Shown piece by piece: positions 35,294 through 49,185 of a stretch of 64,000 nucleotides of DNA. The stretch is taken from the NCBI GenBank assembly GCA_963921425.1, contig OY992836.1:18307614-18371613 (forward strand). The letters run 5' to 3'. Below the pieces are notes generated by a model. That model saw only the letters and a program-made list of their open reading frames with translations, searched no databases and was not told the DNA's origin. Origin of the DNA: Dryas octopetala (taxonomy: Eukaryota; Streptophyta; Magnoliopsida; Rosales; Rosaceae). A program made the translations under genes and the position numbers. How positions within the stretch are numbered: position 1 is the first letter of the stretch; each line of letters begins with the position of its first letter.

Positions 35294-38200
35294 ATGAAGC
35301 TCCACAAAGACTACTACGGGCACAACTACCCGAGAGCCGCTCTAGCTGGGCTTCTGGTGGTCCTCTTTCCGGTCTTCTTGCCCGATCTCTTCGGCCCATT
35401 GGGCCGTGCCTCTCCTTCCATCTTCTCCGTAAGTCCCTTCTTTCGAACCAGTCTCATAGTTTTGAAGCTGTTAATGGAAATTCTTGGTTCTTTTTAATAT
35501 AGCAATAAAAACTAAGGGAATGAGTACACAATGCAGGAGTGGAATGCTCCAAAGCCCATGCATTCGCGTCTTCTAGAGGCGGCTTTACTACGCCAACCTG
35601 TTGGGTCCTTTTTCTCCTCTCAATTTGTTATTTGCTTTAAGAATTGGTATAAACACTTGCTCTAATTGCATACATTTATATGTGTATACTTTGAGTTTTG
35701 TTTAGTCTGTTGAGCAAAAGAGCAAGCTTTGGTCTCCGTTGGCCAACCAAAGATGGAAACATTGTCTTGAAGAACCTAAAAGTGTATCATGTGAGTGCTT
35801 ATCCTTTGGTTAGAAGGTGTTTTTTCTTTTCTTTTTTAAGTAAAGTGAATTGATTGTTATCTGATATACTTCCATTCATTTTCTTAATGTCACCGTTAGG
35901 GTCTTCTGGTTATATTCAGGTGTTCCTTGATGGAGGCTTGAACCAGCAGAAAATGGGGGTGAGTTTTAAAATTTTATGAGGAATTTCTTGCTGAAGCAAT
36001 GCATTTTATAAAAAATGAGGTTACACAAGAATGCCCATTTACTTGATTTTATTACTTCTTGTGATAATGAAGCCAATTGGATGTCTAAAATTAGATTGTC
36101 TAATTAACTTTATTTGGTTCTTTATTAAAAAAAAAAAAAAAAAAGATTTGTGATGCAGTTGCTGTTGCTAAAATCTTGAATGCAACTCTGGTTTTACCAC
36201 ACCTTGAAGTTAATCCTGTGTGGCAAGATTCGAGGTATATCGTGAGTGCGCTAACTTGGAATCTTTTCTAGATTTTTCTTTATTTCTATCGAAAGTGGAG
36301 CCATTGATATGAAACTTCATGTGTGCTTTTGCAGTTCCTTTGAGGAAATTTTTGATGTGGATCACTTTATTGAAGTCCTACGTGATGAAATTTCTGTAGT
36401 TAAACATCTGCCTAGTGAATTTTATTGGAGCACTAGGGAGTATTATGCTACCGGCATACGACCTACTAGAATTAAAACAGCGCCTGTCCATGCTTCTGCT
36501 GAGTGGTATCTGGAAAATGTCTTGCCCATAATGCAGAGGTCAGTAAATGCTTTGACCCTTTCTTACTTGAGAGTTAAAGTTCTTGCTTGAATTTTTCTGG
36601 AGCCTGTTCTTGCAGTTTTCTGTTTTTGAATGTTAAGTTAGCACCATATACTCTTTTCCACATGATATGTCTGTCCTTAAAGCTATATCCCCGCCCATAT
36701 TACTATTTCCAAAAAAGGAGGGACTGGGGACAGCAATTATATGTAATCTGCTATTATTCATGTCATTAACTGGATCACACAGAGTTTCATTTCTTAAAAT
36801 AATGATTCAGTATATGTAGCACATTGGCAGAAATCACTTGTTGTACAAGGAATATTTTGGAATAATAATTATGATGCTAGGGACATGGTTTTGGGAAATA
36901 GGTTATTTGGTTAATGTGTGTAGCACATATAGTTAGTAGTGCTCCGCAAAAATACTTCTGTCTTTACCAGTCAAGCCACCTTATTTTCAAGCTACATTAT
37001 ATTATAGCATCTCTACTTTTGGAATTTTAATATTTTATTTGTATCTAGTTTTAAGCCGAAAATATCCGTTGGGTTTATTTTCAAGTATCTTCATTTTCTT
37101 TGGGGTCTGAGGTATCTTCCCTTTGTATAACTTGAGCTACCAACCTTCAGTTTATGCATATGTTTACTATTATAGTTTGCCTTTTAGGAACTAATTTTTT
37201 CAAAAGTATATCTTGATGACTCAGAAGGTTTTTCATTGATACAGTTATGGAGTTGCTGCTATTTCCCCATTCTCTCATCGTTTGACTTTCAACAACTTGC
37301 CTGAAAACGTCCAGCGCCTACGTTGTAAAGTCAACTTTCAAGCTTTAGCCTTTGTTCCTCATATCAGGGAATTGGGAGAAACCCTTGTTAATCGTCTCCG
37401 CTACCCTCCTATTAGAAACAAAGACGCAAGGACTGACTCACAGGAGGGGACAAATGAAATTGAGAAACACGGAGCGGGGAAGTTTGTTGTTTTACATCTT
37501 CGCTTTGATAAAGTATGTTCCTCATCTGCTTTAGATAATCTGGAGAACCATGGAATGTTTCATTCTGTAATCTTTTTGGAGTCTTTGAGCCAGTGTCAGT
37601 TTTTTGAAATATATGCTGGCCAAAATTATGTTTTGAAGAATCATAAAGTTTTTTTTTAAGGACCCTAAATACATCTAAGTATACCTCATAGTTGAGAGAT
37701 GGAGCAAGGTAAGGGAGAGCTTGAGAGTCTGAAAGGTAAGGGAGATTTGGGATATCGGGAGGTGGAAGAAAGTATGAGAGCTGGAGTTACATTTGGCTAG
37801 GAATTTTACAATAGAACAAAAGGTATTCATTCTTGAGGTCGATGAGGAATCACAGGAAGGAGCAATCAAAATCATAGAGAGAAATAGACTAAAGAATTAT
37901 TTATAGTAGTTATGATAGTAGACTTGGGTTGTGCTTCATGGATCAAGTTGTGTCTTTCGGATGCAGCAATGACAAGTAACCAAAGCGGATATTCAACCAA
38001 TACATAGGAATTTCATATCATGTGTATAGTGAAATTTAGCAATAAGAATGGTACTGTTATAGGCGTTTTTACGTGGGGGCAGGTTTCATGAGGAGCATTA
38101 TTATTCCTTAAGGAGGAAGAAATAACAGGTTCCAAATGATGTCAAGTATTATGATGTCGAAATTGGAAGCTATGCAAGATTCTTTCTAGAAGGATCATTT

Positions 38201-40570
38201 ACAACTTTTACGAAATGGAAACCAATGTTTAATTCAATTTGAAGTAACATATCTTGTTGGGGTGAGTGGCTTGGAATTGAAGTGTTTCCATTTTTCCTTT
38301 TTGGAAAAAAGAAATTTTCAAGCAGATTGGGGAGCTTGGTGCAATTTTTTGGAGGTGGATATTCTCAGTCAAGCTTGTTTGAGGCAAGGATTACAATGGA
38401 AAAACAGAGACTAGCTTTATTTCAGGAGCATTGGAGATCGAGTGTAATGGAGTTAAATTCAATGTAAAAATTAAAGTTTGGAACAGTCTACTTAGGGAAG
38501 CTAATTTGTTGTGGGTGATACCAGATTCATGAATATTTGTTTTTATTGAGAAGCATTGCACTTTTTGGTGGGGGAGGAAACCAAAAGTCTTGTGGAATTG
38601 TAGTGTGTTGGTTGTCTTTTGGGTGATGTAGATGGAGCGAAATACAAAGTTTTGTGAAAATTGGTGGGGAGGAAGTGGGATTTTTGTGGTTACAGTTCAC
38701 TTTTGGGCTTCAATTTTTTTCTAAATTTTGGTTATACCTCTCTTCTTTACTCATGTGGATTCTTAGGCTGTTGTTTATTTTAGGTCTCTTACAATGTTAA
38801 TTAGTTATATTGTTTGATGCAGTTGAATGTTTATGGTAGCTGGATGTTAAAGGCCTTGTATGCGTATTCAGTGGACAGCTTGTTTACTGTGTTTGTTCCT
38901 GCTTTATATCATAATAATAAAATTCATTTGGTTCTCATAAAGAAATATCCTAATTACATCTTAGAAAGTACCTGTTTTGGTGCATTGGTACATACAAAAG
39001 CTGGCAAGACAGCTTTTTGTTAGGGTCTTAGGCATACCAAATCATTATACCAGAATGGTTCCATTCTACAGCCATCATTTTAGACCATTGAATATGCTTT
39101 CATTATTCTGGAAACTGAAATTTTGGATGTCCTAAGTGCTCAATCAAACTTTGTTGATAAATGTATATTATCCTTGGAGAATCTTATAAATTTACTTCTC
39201 ACTTAGTTGCAGTTAAACAGTTTGGTTTTTGTCAAGTATTCCTCATATCCTATTTGCCTGCATATACTCATACAGGATATGGCTGCTCACTCTGCCTGTG
39301 ATTTTGGTGGTGGTAAAGCTGAGAAACTCGCGCTTGCAAAATATCGGCAAGTAATTTGGCAGGGAAGGGTCATAAAATCTCAGTTCACAGATGAGGAGTT
39401 GAGAAATCAGGGGCGTTGCCCTTTGACTCCTGAAGAGATTGGATTGCTTCTAGCAGCTTTGGGCTTTGACAACAGTACCCGGCTCTATCTAGCTTCACAC
39501 AAGGTTTGTCTTGAGTAAAAGAAGAATTTTTATGCTGTTTCTTAGGGCCTGGGAGATAAGGGCCTGTTTGGTAACAGTTTTGGTTTTGGTTTTTTTTCTT
39601 ATATGTAAATTAAAAATAGAGAACAAGTGAAGAAATATGACAAAGGAAAGGAGAGAAAATATATAAATGGTTTATAAAAACTAAAAACAGATTTACATAG
39701 GTTTACTTTTAGGTATTCTCCTTTCTTTCCCCTCTCATTTTTCATCTCCCTCTCCTTTCTTTCATAACTTTCCCTTTGTCTCTTAAGAAAACAAAAATGT
39801 TACCATATGGGTCTTTAGTGTTTCATATGATTCCTTGTGTTCATTCTTAGTAAGGGTTGAAATTGTGTCTTAAATTGGGATTTGAAATCGGATGAATAGT
39901 TCTATTTTCATCTTTGCAGGTTTATGGGGGAGAAGCAAGGATCTCAACTTTGAGGCAATTATTTCCACTAATGGAAGATAAGAAGAGCCTTGCCTCTGCA
40001 GAGGAAAGGGACAAGGTTGAAGGCAAGGCTTCTCTGTTAGCTGCAGTTGACTATTATGTGAGCATGCTAAGTGACATCTTCATTTCTGCTTCTCCAGGAA
40101 ATATGCACAATGCACTGGTAAGAATATCAAGTTCAATAGTCGGTAAACGATTGTCCCGTTTGTCTTCTTTACAATGGTGGGGAAAAATCAGATTATGTAC
40201 ATCACCAAATATTAAGTTTTAGTGAAATATAGTGAAAATAAGTAATGCCCTAAATAGCCTGTCATTCCTATATATAAACATCTGGTATTTCAGTAGATGT
40301 ATTATTTCCTTAAAAAGAAATCAAGTTTCTGAGTAGACAGCATCAAATTTGTATCATCAGGTGGGTCATCGGGCTTACATGAAATTGAAGACTATTAGAC
40401 CAAGCATGACATTGTTGGGCAAGCTTTTCGTGAATAAGAGCCTGGAGTGGTCAGAGTTCCAAGATGCAGTTGTGGATGGCCATAAAAATAGACAAGGGCA
40501 GATCAAGTTGAGAAAGGAGGTGCAGTCTATATATACATATCCTGCTCCTGATTGCATGTGTCAAGCTTAG
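35294..40570 (+). CDS. Plant O-fucosyltransferase family protein (GT106/DUF246 type)
   Basis: Probable Golgi type II membrane glycosyltransferase using GDP-fucose or a related sugar; the acceptor is unknown. Exons: 35294-35428, 35537-35599, 35706-35790, 35900-35958, 36146-36234, 36335-36538, 37245-37512, 39276-39503, 39920-40117, 40361-40570; 512 residues, all phases close. A hydrophobic signal anchor (AALAGLLVVLFPVFLPDLF) lies at about residues 15-33. Conserved family blocks are VFLDGGLNQQKMGICDAV, VNPVWQDSSSFEEIFDVDHF, FVVLHLRFD (292-300, the sugar-binding HxRF-type motif), ACDFGGG, CPLTPEEIGLLLAALGF, and IRPSMTLLGKLF near the end. Length is typical. It converges with the channel gene on the other strand; the stops are about 840 bp apart. 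Confidence 0.9.
38270..38480 (+). other. Possible LINE/DUF4283-like remnant in O-fucosyltransferase intron 7
   Basis: Short translated pieces (KQIGELGAIF, ALEIECNGVKFNVKIKV) recall the DUF4283-type ORF1 region of plant LINEs, with a stop and a frameshift between them. The resemblance is weak; most of the 1.76-kb intron is unclassified. Confidence 0.25.
39559..39814. mobile_element. Putative hAT-type MITE in O-fucosyltransferase intron 8
   Basis: The left end GGGCCTGTTTGGTAACAGTTT and the right end AAAATGTTACCATATGGGTC form imperfect inverted termini. The interior is AT-rich and non-coding. The target duplication is unclear. Confidence 0.5.
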
Positions 40571-41411
40571 TTGAAATCATGTGTTTTTACTTTGTGGTTA
40601 ATCATAATTGGCAAGTAGCTTTTTGTAGGTTAGTTTTGGAATTATCCAGTCTCATTATTGTATAGGCTTTCATCTGAGCTCATTATTGTATAGCCTTTCA
40701 TCTGAGCTCATTATTGTATAGCCTGCTTTGAAGTTTGAATGTATTGATGCCTGAAGGACAAGATCAGATTCTCACCAGCGGAAGACACTAACTGTTTCAT
40801 ATGAACATAGTGATTTTTTGCTTTAATCCAAGATGTTTGTTTCGTATTGATGCATTTAATTCAAAGTGCTGTATCTTTTCATTAAGGTAGTGAAATTTTT
40901 GCTTTTCATAATCTTCAATTTGTTTATATTTTCTTGAAATAATTTTTAAAATAATAATAATAATAATAACTGTTAAGAGTGTTGACATCCAATTTTACCT
41001 TGAAGTTACGTTCTAACTCTGGAAGTTTTTATTTATAATTTGAAAACATTCTCCGAAATATTTTTTGAAGGTCATGCAAAGGCCATTCTGTAATTAACTT
41101 TGAAGGAATCTGTAAACAATGAAATGTTCAGGATAAAAGCCAAATTTGCAATGGCACATCAACAGCATATGCATTCATTGGCTTCCTTCATCCACTTTTT
41201 TTTTTTTTCCCTTTGATCTTTACATTTTGTAGATGCGGGAAACTAGTTGTTTCAGATCCATAAATTTCTATTTCGACAAATTATGAAGCAATCATGGAAG
41301 ACAATGTACTGCCAACTTCAAAAACTCAGCAGCAAACATTGCTACACAACTTCACTCAGTAGCCTTCTTGGTCATGCTATTCACTTATATGACTCTAGGA
41401 ACTGCAGTCAT
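40571..41411. other. Convergent 3' intergenic region with a small tandem repeat
   Basis: Shared 3' side of the O-fucosyltransferase gene (+) and the channel gene (-). A 28-bp unit (CTCATTATTGTATAG followed by SCTTTCATCTGAG) starts at 40651, 40679 and 40707, the last copy partial. An (ATA)n run lies at about 40948-40970. No further gene is seen. Confidence 0.6.
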
Positions 41412-44400
41412 TTAACCCTCTTTCACATCCGTGCCAACAGGAGGAGATCCACTACCATTACGACGGGCAGTGAATTCTTTTGATTCTGCAGAAGGAGATG
41501 GGGCCATATCTTCCTCAATTGGAAGTGTTCGCTTTGAGCCCTCTAGAGCAACACCAAGAATAATATTCTCTTCTAAGGGAGGTCTGGCTATTGATGGTGA
41601 TGCAACAGGTTTCTTCTCACCATCTTGCTTTGCCTGTAAAGTGGTCAAAGGAATATCTGTGTTTTCAGAACTAGTCTCAGGCGAACCAACAGGGGGCTTC
41701 TTAGACGTCACCTTTTTTGGAGACACGTCTTTGGAATCAACTCCTGTTGTCTCCTTCCCTGCATATCTTGTACTCTCATTCTTGGACTGCAGCATTTCGG
41801 AGTTGTTTCGGACTGAACCATCAGATGCTGAATTCCGGGTTTGGGGTTCAGATGTTGGCATCTCTGGAGTCTTGGAGTTTGTGCTCAAGCTAGAACTTGA
41901 AGTTGCTGCAACCTTATCGTCAGTTTGTACATGAGTTAATGTTGGCCCTGCTTTAGTATCTTCCTTGGAGTCAGATGTTGAGGCTGCTTCAGCCTGGACA
42001 TGCTTGTCTCCATTTGTACGAGTTGAACGAGTTGAAGACTTGCTTTTGTCATCACCACTGATTTTATAAGATGGTTCAATAAGTAGATATGGACGATTTG
42101 CGCCTGCCCTAGAACGAGCAAAAATGGTGTCAGAAAATGGCACATCATCCAAGTCAGCTTCACTGTATATTTTCTGAACTGTGCGGATGGGTGTGGCAAG
42201 CCTGGCATGATGATGACTGACAACTCGGAGAAGATCCAAGAGTATTGCCTCCTGTTTTATTTCATTAGAAGATTTTACATGAGATAATATTCAACCTTCA
42301 CCCAGAGGCTATAATGGACATTGAGAAAGTAAACAGTATTGTTATATCCATAAACAACAACTATATAATTCAGGCATACAGGTAGACGCTTGGAAACCTT
42401 TAAAACTAATAAAACAATGAAAATTATACAATCCACATCCAAGGTCTGGTTAACAAGGTAAAACTTATTCTTTGAGTTACTTGTGAACTAATCCTCAAAT
42501 GAAAATGGGTGTTTGTGGGAACACCACTTCGCAACTACAAATCTAAGTTGCTCAACTTTTCCATCCAATGAAAAAGGAAATGCCAAGAAAAGATAAATCA
42601 TCTTGTTGAACCTCTATTGCAAAATATCCCTTGAAACGTTCATCAAGAACCAATGTATTTGAAAAGAAGAGCAAAAAAAGAACAGTCAGAACATCCACAC
42701 AAGGTTATGGAATTACCATTGTACTAAATAAATCTCAGCATGGAGTCTCATGAATCATGTTACTGGAACCAGTATGGAAATAAATGGCAGAACTAGAAAG
42801 CACCAAGCTAGTGAGTACTAAAGAACAGATTACCAAACATTTATTATTACTCAGCATCAATAGATTCCTAAAATTTGTATTGGCATTCAAAGTTGATATA
42901 AATTTTCTACTATTTTGGATTCACGATTGCATAAAGCTTCTTCAAATAAAGTAGTCTTACCTTCACGCAGAGATACTCCTCAAAATGAGATGTCTTCACA
43001 AAGCAAGAGACCAAAATCTGTAACAAAATTGGACTGCTTAGAAGATATTACGCTTGAAATATGAACCATTAAATAAATACATTTTTAGAAAAAAAAAAAA
43101 TTGAAAAGATAAAACTGATCTAATTTTTGTTTAGGTGAGCAATCTAATTTTGTCTAGGCCTTCTTATTGGGGCCTTTGGGTGTGAATAAGTGGTTTATCT
43201 TATTTCTCTTAAGAAATCTTAGTTTTTTTATTGTTAATGCTCAAAGTTTTTTTATTATCCCGATGTTAGCAAATTTGTGATGGAATGCTAATGAGGATTT
43301 CTATAAAATCCACTAATCCAGAACTGCTGATGACTTGTTAAACCTCTAGCGGTGTTTGTGTAACAACCCTTTTAGTTATTGTTAATGCTCATGGTTAATT
43401 TTGTCATTTACAGGTTTTCTTATGTTGATGTCAACAAATTCTAATGGAAAACTAACAGAGGGTTTAATTTGCAACCACTTAAAAACCTTAGTATCATAGG
43501 TGTTTCTGTAAATTCCAAAAGTGCAGGTCTAAGTGAAAAAGCACTAAGCCTCAGGGGAAATTTGTGTAATTAACCCTTTAAAGTAAAGCAACTTATTACG
43601 TTTTGAAAGAGAAGGTAAAGCAATCATATGATGGGGGAAGGAGAAGAAATATGACTTGTTTTGAATTTAAAATAATAATAATAACTTCAAATTGCCGACA
43701 TAAAAGCCTTACCATAAGAGCCTGATTTTCTGCATTTATATCGTCCAGAAAAACTCTTCTATGCAACCTTTGCTGCTCTACTTGAGGATTTTTGGCCAAA
43801 ACCTTGCGCATGTCAGCTACAATAGTCTGAAGACAGCAAAGGAATGACTCAGATTCTGATATGAGATGATAGAAGAATCGCAAAGTCCATGGAGCACAAG
43901 TTTAACAAGCCAGTGAAATGAAGTTACTACTCACATTAATTTTATTGACATCCAAGTGACTGATGGCTAGGTGGGTCTTGATGCGCCAATGAGTCTTCTG
44001 GCTAAGATTCCTCACAACATTTACAGTGAACTTGTGGTTTGGAATGTGAACTGCTTCACGATCATCACCTCTTATAATTGTTGGTGACCACCAACCCACA
44101 TGCTGGTACAGTATAACAAATTTGTCAAAAAAAAACAAAACAAAAACTGGTCTGGATAAAAATTCAATTCCAGTATTTGTTTTGTAGAAGGAACCAAATG
44201 GTTATAGCCCTCTTATGTTTAAGGTGGATGCAGTGAAAGGTATTCATGCCTATACGTTTATGTTTTTCCCACTAACCACTGTTCCATTTTATGGGGTATT
44301 AATAAAGATATGTACAAACCTCGACAGTACCAGATACTTCATAGCCTTCAATCTTACTCTGAATCCATTCATTAACAACAAATGGCCGTGTGGCATGGAT

Positions 44401-47138
44401 CATTACACTTGAAAGGAAGTTTGTGAATATCTGAGTTCAAAAAATAAATTAAGTGCACGTAGTCAACAAAAGCCGAAAAGAAACTACATTTCTTAATAGC
44501 ATTTGAACAAAGTATACACATGGATAATCCAGAATTTGCTATGATCAAGAAACTGCAGCTGTTTCAAATTACAATATCAGGGGAAGAAAGATCTGCACCT
44601 CACGACCTGCAAGGGTGAGCAATACTGTGCCAAGACCCCCAGCCGTTAGCCATTTCTGGGTTGAAAATCCCAGCAACTCCATAAACAATGATACTGCAGC
44701 AACCCAAACTGCAGTATAAACAGCCTTGCCAGCAAAATTGAAGCCCATCTGCCCAAGCAAGAGAGCACTATTATGCAAAGAGAAAATGATCTTATACTTT
44801 ATAAGTACCCTCAGGAATATCGCTAAATTGCTATATCATCACATACTAACCCACAATAGAGAAACTTGATTGGAAAGAGGAAAACTATGCTACAATCTTA
44901 TTCAAAGAGGCCAAAAGAAGTAGTAAATAAGCTAATCTAGACTAGGTACATTTCATCAACACTTTTATCAAGATTGGTCATCTTAAATTTATTTAATTTA
45001 TTTTCATGAGCTCTGATGGCATTACATTCTCAGTGTTGCTCAAAAAAAGAAGAAGTAGATTTTTCCAGCACAAGTATAAAGCCAAAAGAATGCATTCAAA
45101 GTGATAAAACATGACAAGGAATTAAAGGAAGTTGTCTACTGAAAAAAGTAACAAAAACATACATTCCTTGTATCACTTGGGTCACTTGTCTCTGCAAAGA
45201 ACTTCTGTGCTTGTTGATTCAAGCTGCAAAGAAAAAAGTATGACAATAAAAAGTAACATTTTAAACCCCAAAACCAGAGCCACCACAATAACAAAGTAAG
45301 ATAATGCATTGAAAAAATTATTCTAGAACCAATGAAGGCCAAAAAGAAGAAAAGAGCATAGCACCAAAGAAAAAAAAATGTGCTAACAAAAGAAATTAAC
45401 CATGTATTGGCAGAAGAACTAAACTTGTTGAAACCAGGCATTTGGGTCATTCTCAGTGTTCAAATTACTTTTAACAAGTATAACAAGTCACTTGACTACT
45501 TTTTAAAGAAACAAATATCAAAATTCTATTCATCACAGGCTAGTATAGTAGTTGACCAACAGAATGATGAAACAAATTTCTTAAAGACAACACTAGCAGC
45601 ACTACGCTCACCTTGACAAACAATAGGCAAATGCCAGCACTGTTGATAATGATTGTACAAAATTAATAAGTCGCTGCTTGACAGCCTGGCTAGCTTCTGA
45701 AGGTAGGACTACCGGATCCAATGCTCTGAAATAAAACTTTCTGTAGTTAGTGCAGATAAATGGCTGGAAACAAATGTCCAATAAGGTCAAGTGAACTGTA
45801 ACATAATTTTTCATTCCCTGAAGTCATTTGAATTTAATTTCTTTGTAATGTAGAAGTAAACCTGCATATAAGTGTTGCTCCAATCCAGAGCAGCAAAGGC
45901 AGGAGGTAAGAGGTCATAACATAGTGTGACCTACTTTTCTTCCAGCTACTATCAGTTCGCTGCAGAGAATTGACCGAACAATTAATCAACTCAATTAGAT
46001 AATCAAACACTGTCTAAAGGAAAGCTGTGGTAGAAGAATAAAAAATTATATACTTGAAGAAATATAATCCTGCCCAGACGCAATAGGGGCCCAAGACCAC
46101 AAACAGCAAAAGCAATGATAGCAACTGCAGGTATCAATTTAAGTAAAACAGGGCTTCCACGCAAAGCATCATACGACCTGCATGATATGTTAACATATAA
46201 ATTCCTTTAGTTACCGAACCTTTATATACTGATGAGAGAGAAAAATAGGATGAAGTTGATGAAGTGACTTTAGCACAATTTGATAAGAGCAACCCCTTGT
46301 CCAAATAAATGGAAGGGAAGTGCATATATATGCACTTATGCGGTGTGTGCAGTTGTCTAATGTGAGAGAGAGAGTCTAAGAATCCAAAAGGGAACACAGT
46401 GGCGAACCTTGTCAAAACTACAGCAGCAGATTTCAGAATGGGAACCCCATTTCCTCCACCTGGTATTAAAACAGATCTGCACAAGAAAACATTACATCTG
46501 GAAGATACTGGACCTATTGGGCCACGTACACTGCTTAAAAGGTGGAGACTACAGGCACCCTGTCGCTGACAATCAAATGTAAAATAAAAAATAAAAAAAT
46601 TCATGGTCTCAGACTCTATTTAGAAAACCCCCTCAAGTTACACACACACACAGAGCAAGCATGCATCATATGCTACACTAGAAGCACAAGGAATGGTGGG
46701 CAAATTTTTAAAGCACTAGAGCGCGCACAACAATGCCATTCAAGGAAAGCAGAAAAATTAAACAAACCCAGAAATCCAGTGACAATCACGTACAAGAAAT
46801 CACACCAAATCATATACCAGCAATTATTTAAAAAAATAAATAAAGCATAGAACTCTGAACCCATGAAAACCATACCAAGCCATGTGAGGGAAGATTGATG
46901 CTAACCATATGTACTCGACCCTTTCCTGTAACACACTGAAATAAAAATAAATAAATAAATAAACAAATTCAATCCAATTCAATTAAAAGCCAGAAGAAAA
47001 AAATGTAAACTCTTAAGCAAGAACACAATATGCAAAAGACTACAAAGAAATCTCACATACAGCATGTGGATTGTGGCATCCATGACTATTGTAACTTCTC
47101 CATTCATAAAACAATCGCATAGAACTAGTTTGTGGCAT
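41412..47138 (-). CDS. MscS-like mechanosensitive channel, plastid MSL2/MSL3 type
   Basis: Ion channel of the plastid inner envelope that releases osmolytes under hypo-osmotic stress (family knowledge). Coding exons, 5' to 3': 47138-47061, 46935-46876, 46565-46408, 46177-46054, 45959-45862, 45725-45612, 45223-45163, 44748-44599, 44430-44320, 44102-43935, 43826-43713, 43017-42961, 42251-41412; 710 residues. The N-terminus (1-95) is Ser/Arg-rich like a transit peptide. Membrane helices lie in 100-280. The pore-lining helix is [14 protein letters not shown] (268-281) followed by [17 protein letters not shown]. The cytoplasmic beta region holds [20 protein letters not shown] and [15 protein letters not shown] 280-codon last exon encodes [20 protein letters not shown] and then a long Ser/Thr/Lys/Glu-rich tail. 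An in-frame TGA stands just before the chosen ATG. The first two exons are the least certain part. Confidence 0.87.
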
Positions 47139-48870
47139 GGTTGATTCTCAAACTGAAGCAGAGCTTCGACTTGGCGCACAGTATCGTAATGCAGTTCAAA
47201 ATCAGATTACCAAATACGTACAGCACCTGTCAAAGTTGAACTTCAAATTCTCAGTTCATATTGAAATTACCAAAAAAAAAAAAAAAAAAGCTTACAATTG
47301 AAGCAGCCAAATGATTTTTGCACTACTTAGTTCACCTCTTTTTTTCTTTAACTAAATAAATACAGAAAATATTGGGTTTCAATTTCTCTGCACCTGGGCT
47401 AAGTACAAGTTAAAAAAAACAAAAACAAAAACCAAATAATAATTCCGAGTACTGCTTGAGTTGCGTAAAATCAGAGAAACCAAAATTTTGAAAACTAAAA
47501 AAAATAATAATAATAACTAGAAAATTCTACGAACAAAAATTAGCAAATAAATAATTTTTTTTTAGTATTACTACTATAACCTGATGAAGTGAAGTAGAGG
47601 ATAATTTCCCGAATTCTCTGAAACTTTCTTGTAATGGAAACTAGTTTTGAGAGGGGAGGTGTGGGAAGCCCAAAACGGGTGGCCTACCGCTAACTTGCGC
47701 CGAGAGTACACAGTTTCACGCTGACAACGTGGTCAAATCTAATTGCAGCGTTTTGGATTTTGTTTGGTTACGTGGACCCGCGAAATTACCTTTTCGCTGT
47801 TTGCGAAGATAATTTATGTGGCGCATAGGAAGAGCCTTAACGTGTGCGGCGTGCGTATTTAACAGTTTAACACTGGTTTTCGCCTTCCCAGCAGGCCAGC
47901 ATTGCGTAGACTGGGGCCGATGATATTTATGCGTGTGTGCCGGATCGATCTCATGTCTGGGTCGGGTTTATTGTAATTGTGACTTGGGCCAACAAAATTC
48001 AATACTTTTTACTTTTTCATAACTTCATAACAATAAAATTTACAAATTTAAAATTATAATAGAATTATTATCATTTGTCATAATTAAAAAAGAAGGGAAT
48101 TAAAGTTTGTTTGAATTATATAATGAAGGGTAAGATAAAGAATTACAAAACATGTGAAAGTTGAACTCTATAATATAAGTCAATGACCACTTGATTGAGG
48201 ATTGATCTTTAATTTCTGAACGCCAGTTTTTTAATAAATAAAAAAAATTCAATAATACAAAGTTGGATTTTGCTACTCCATATATGGAGATCAAAATCTG
48301 AAACTCTAAACAAATTGTCTTGGGCCCTATATTATACAATCCAGTTCAAAATGCCTTAAAATATTGAGAAAATTATGTAAAAATTGCCCGACAAGATATT
48401 GAGCAGGCTAATGTTATAATGGATTAGGCATGGACCAAGGCTCCTAAGATCGAGCCTTATTCAAGCTTGGCCTAATTGAGCCTATTGTGGGCGACTCATC
48501 TAGACCTGCTCCAAACTCACCCAAACATTTATTGCATTATTAATTTATTTATATCATATCTATCGTGAGCAAAATTGTGTAGCAGACTCTCTAGCTAGTT
48601 TGAGCTTTGAATTCTCTGTCGGATTATATTTGTTTTGTTCTCATCTTCCCTATGTTTCTATGTTCCATGGTTCCTTTATGAGGATTTATTGGGTATGACT
48701 CGACCTCGATTCATTTTGCTCTAGGTCTTGTTAGTTTTTGGACGGTCTAAAGTCCGCCATTTAATCGAAAAATACTAATAATAATCTAACCTCATCTTTA
48801 AACTTGAAAGAAACAATATAATTTGTATAATAGAACTAATAAGTATTTACTTTTATTATTATTAGGTTTA
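47139..48870. other. Intergenic: promoter side of the MSL gene
   Basis: About 47139-47950 probably holds the 5' UTR and promoter of the minus-strand channel gene; 47640-47950 is richer in GC than its surroundings. Beyond 48000 the sequence is AT-rich and I see no gene. Confidence 0.4.
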
Positions 48871-49185
48871 ATATGAAATGTATTAAGAGTATAAACATTT
48901 AAATTGTATCGAGTTACGAACTGAAATTTTTAAGGAACGACTTGAAATGCCCTAAGGCACGACTTGAGAAATTCTAGAATATAACTTTGAAAGCGTCAAA
49001 ATATGACTTAAAATGTCACTAGGTACAATATGAAATGCATCAATAGTACAAACATTTAAAATGCCTCGAGTTTCTAATTGAAATTCTCCAAGAACGACTT
49101 CATATACCCTAAGAAACGACTTAAGATACCTTAAAACATGACTTGAGAAATTTTATAATATGACTTTGGAAGCGTCAAAACTTTA
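48871..49185. repeat. Two diverged 157-bp tandem copies
   Basis: ATATGAAATG...ACATTTAAA...CGAGTT...ACGACTT...TGACTT...GCGTCAAAA occurs from 48871 and again from 49028, a spacing of 157 bp. The copies are clearly diverged and non-coding; origin unknown. Confidence 0.7.

Noticed and set aside
41431-41934. 167-codon plus-strand open frame
   Set aside because: It lies entirely antisense to the last exon of the MSL channel gene, whose frame is supported by conserved residues and splice sites. The low-complexity tail keeps the other strand open.
46134-46604. Independent minus-strand gene around 46134-46604
   Set aside because: Part of this frame (46408-46565) is exon 3 of the MSL channel gene; the rest is intron read-through.
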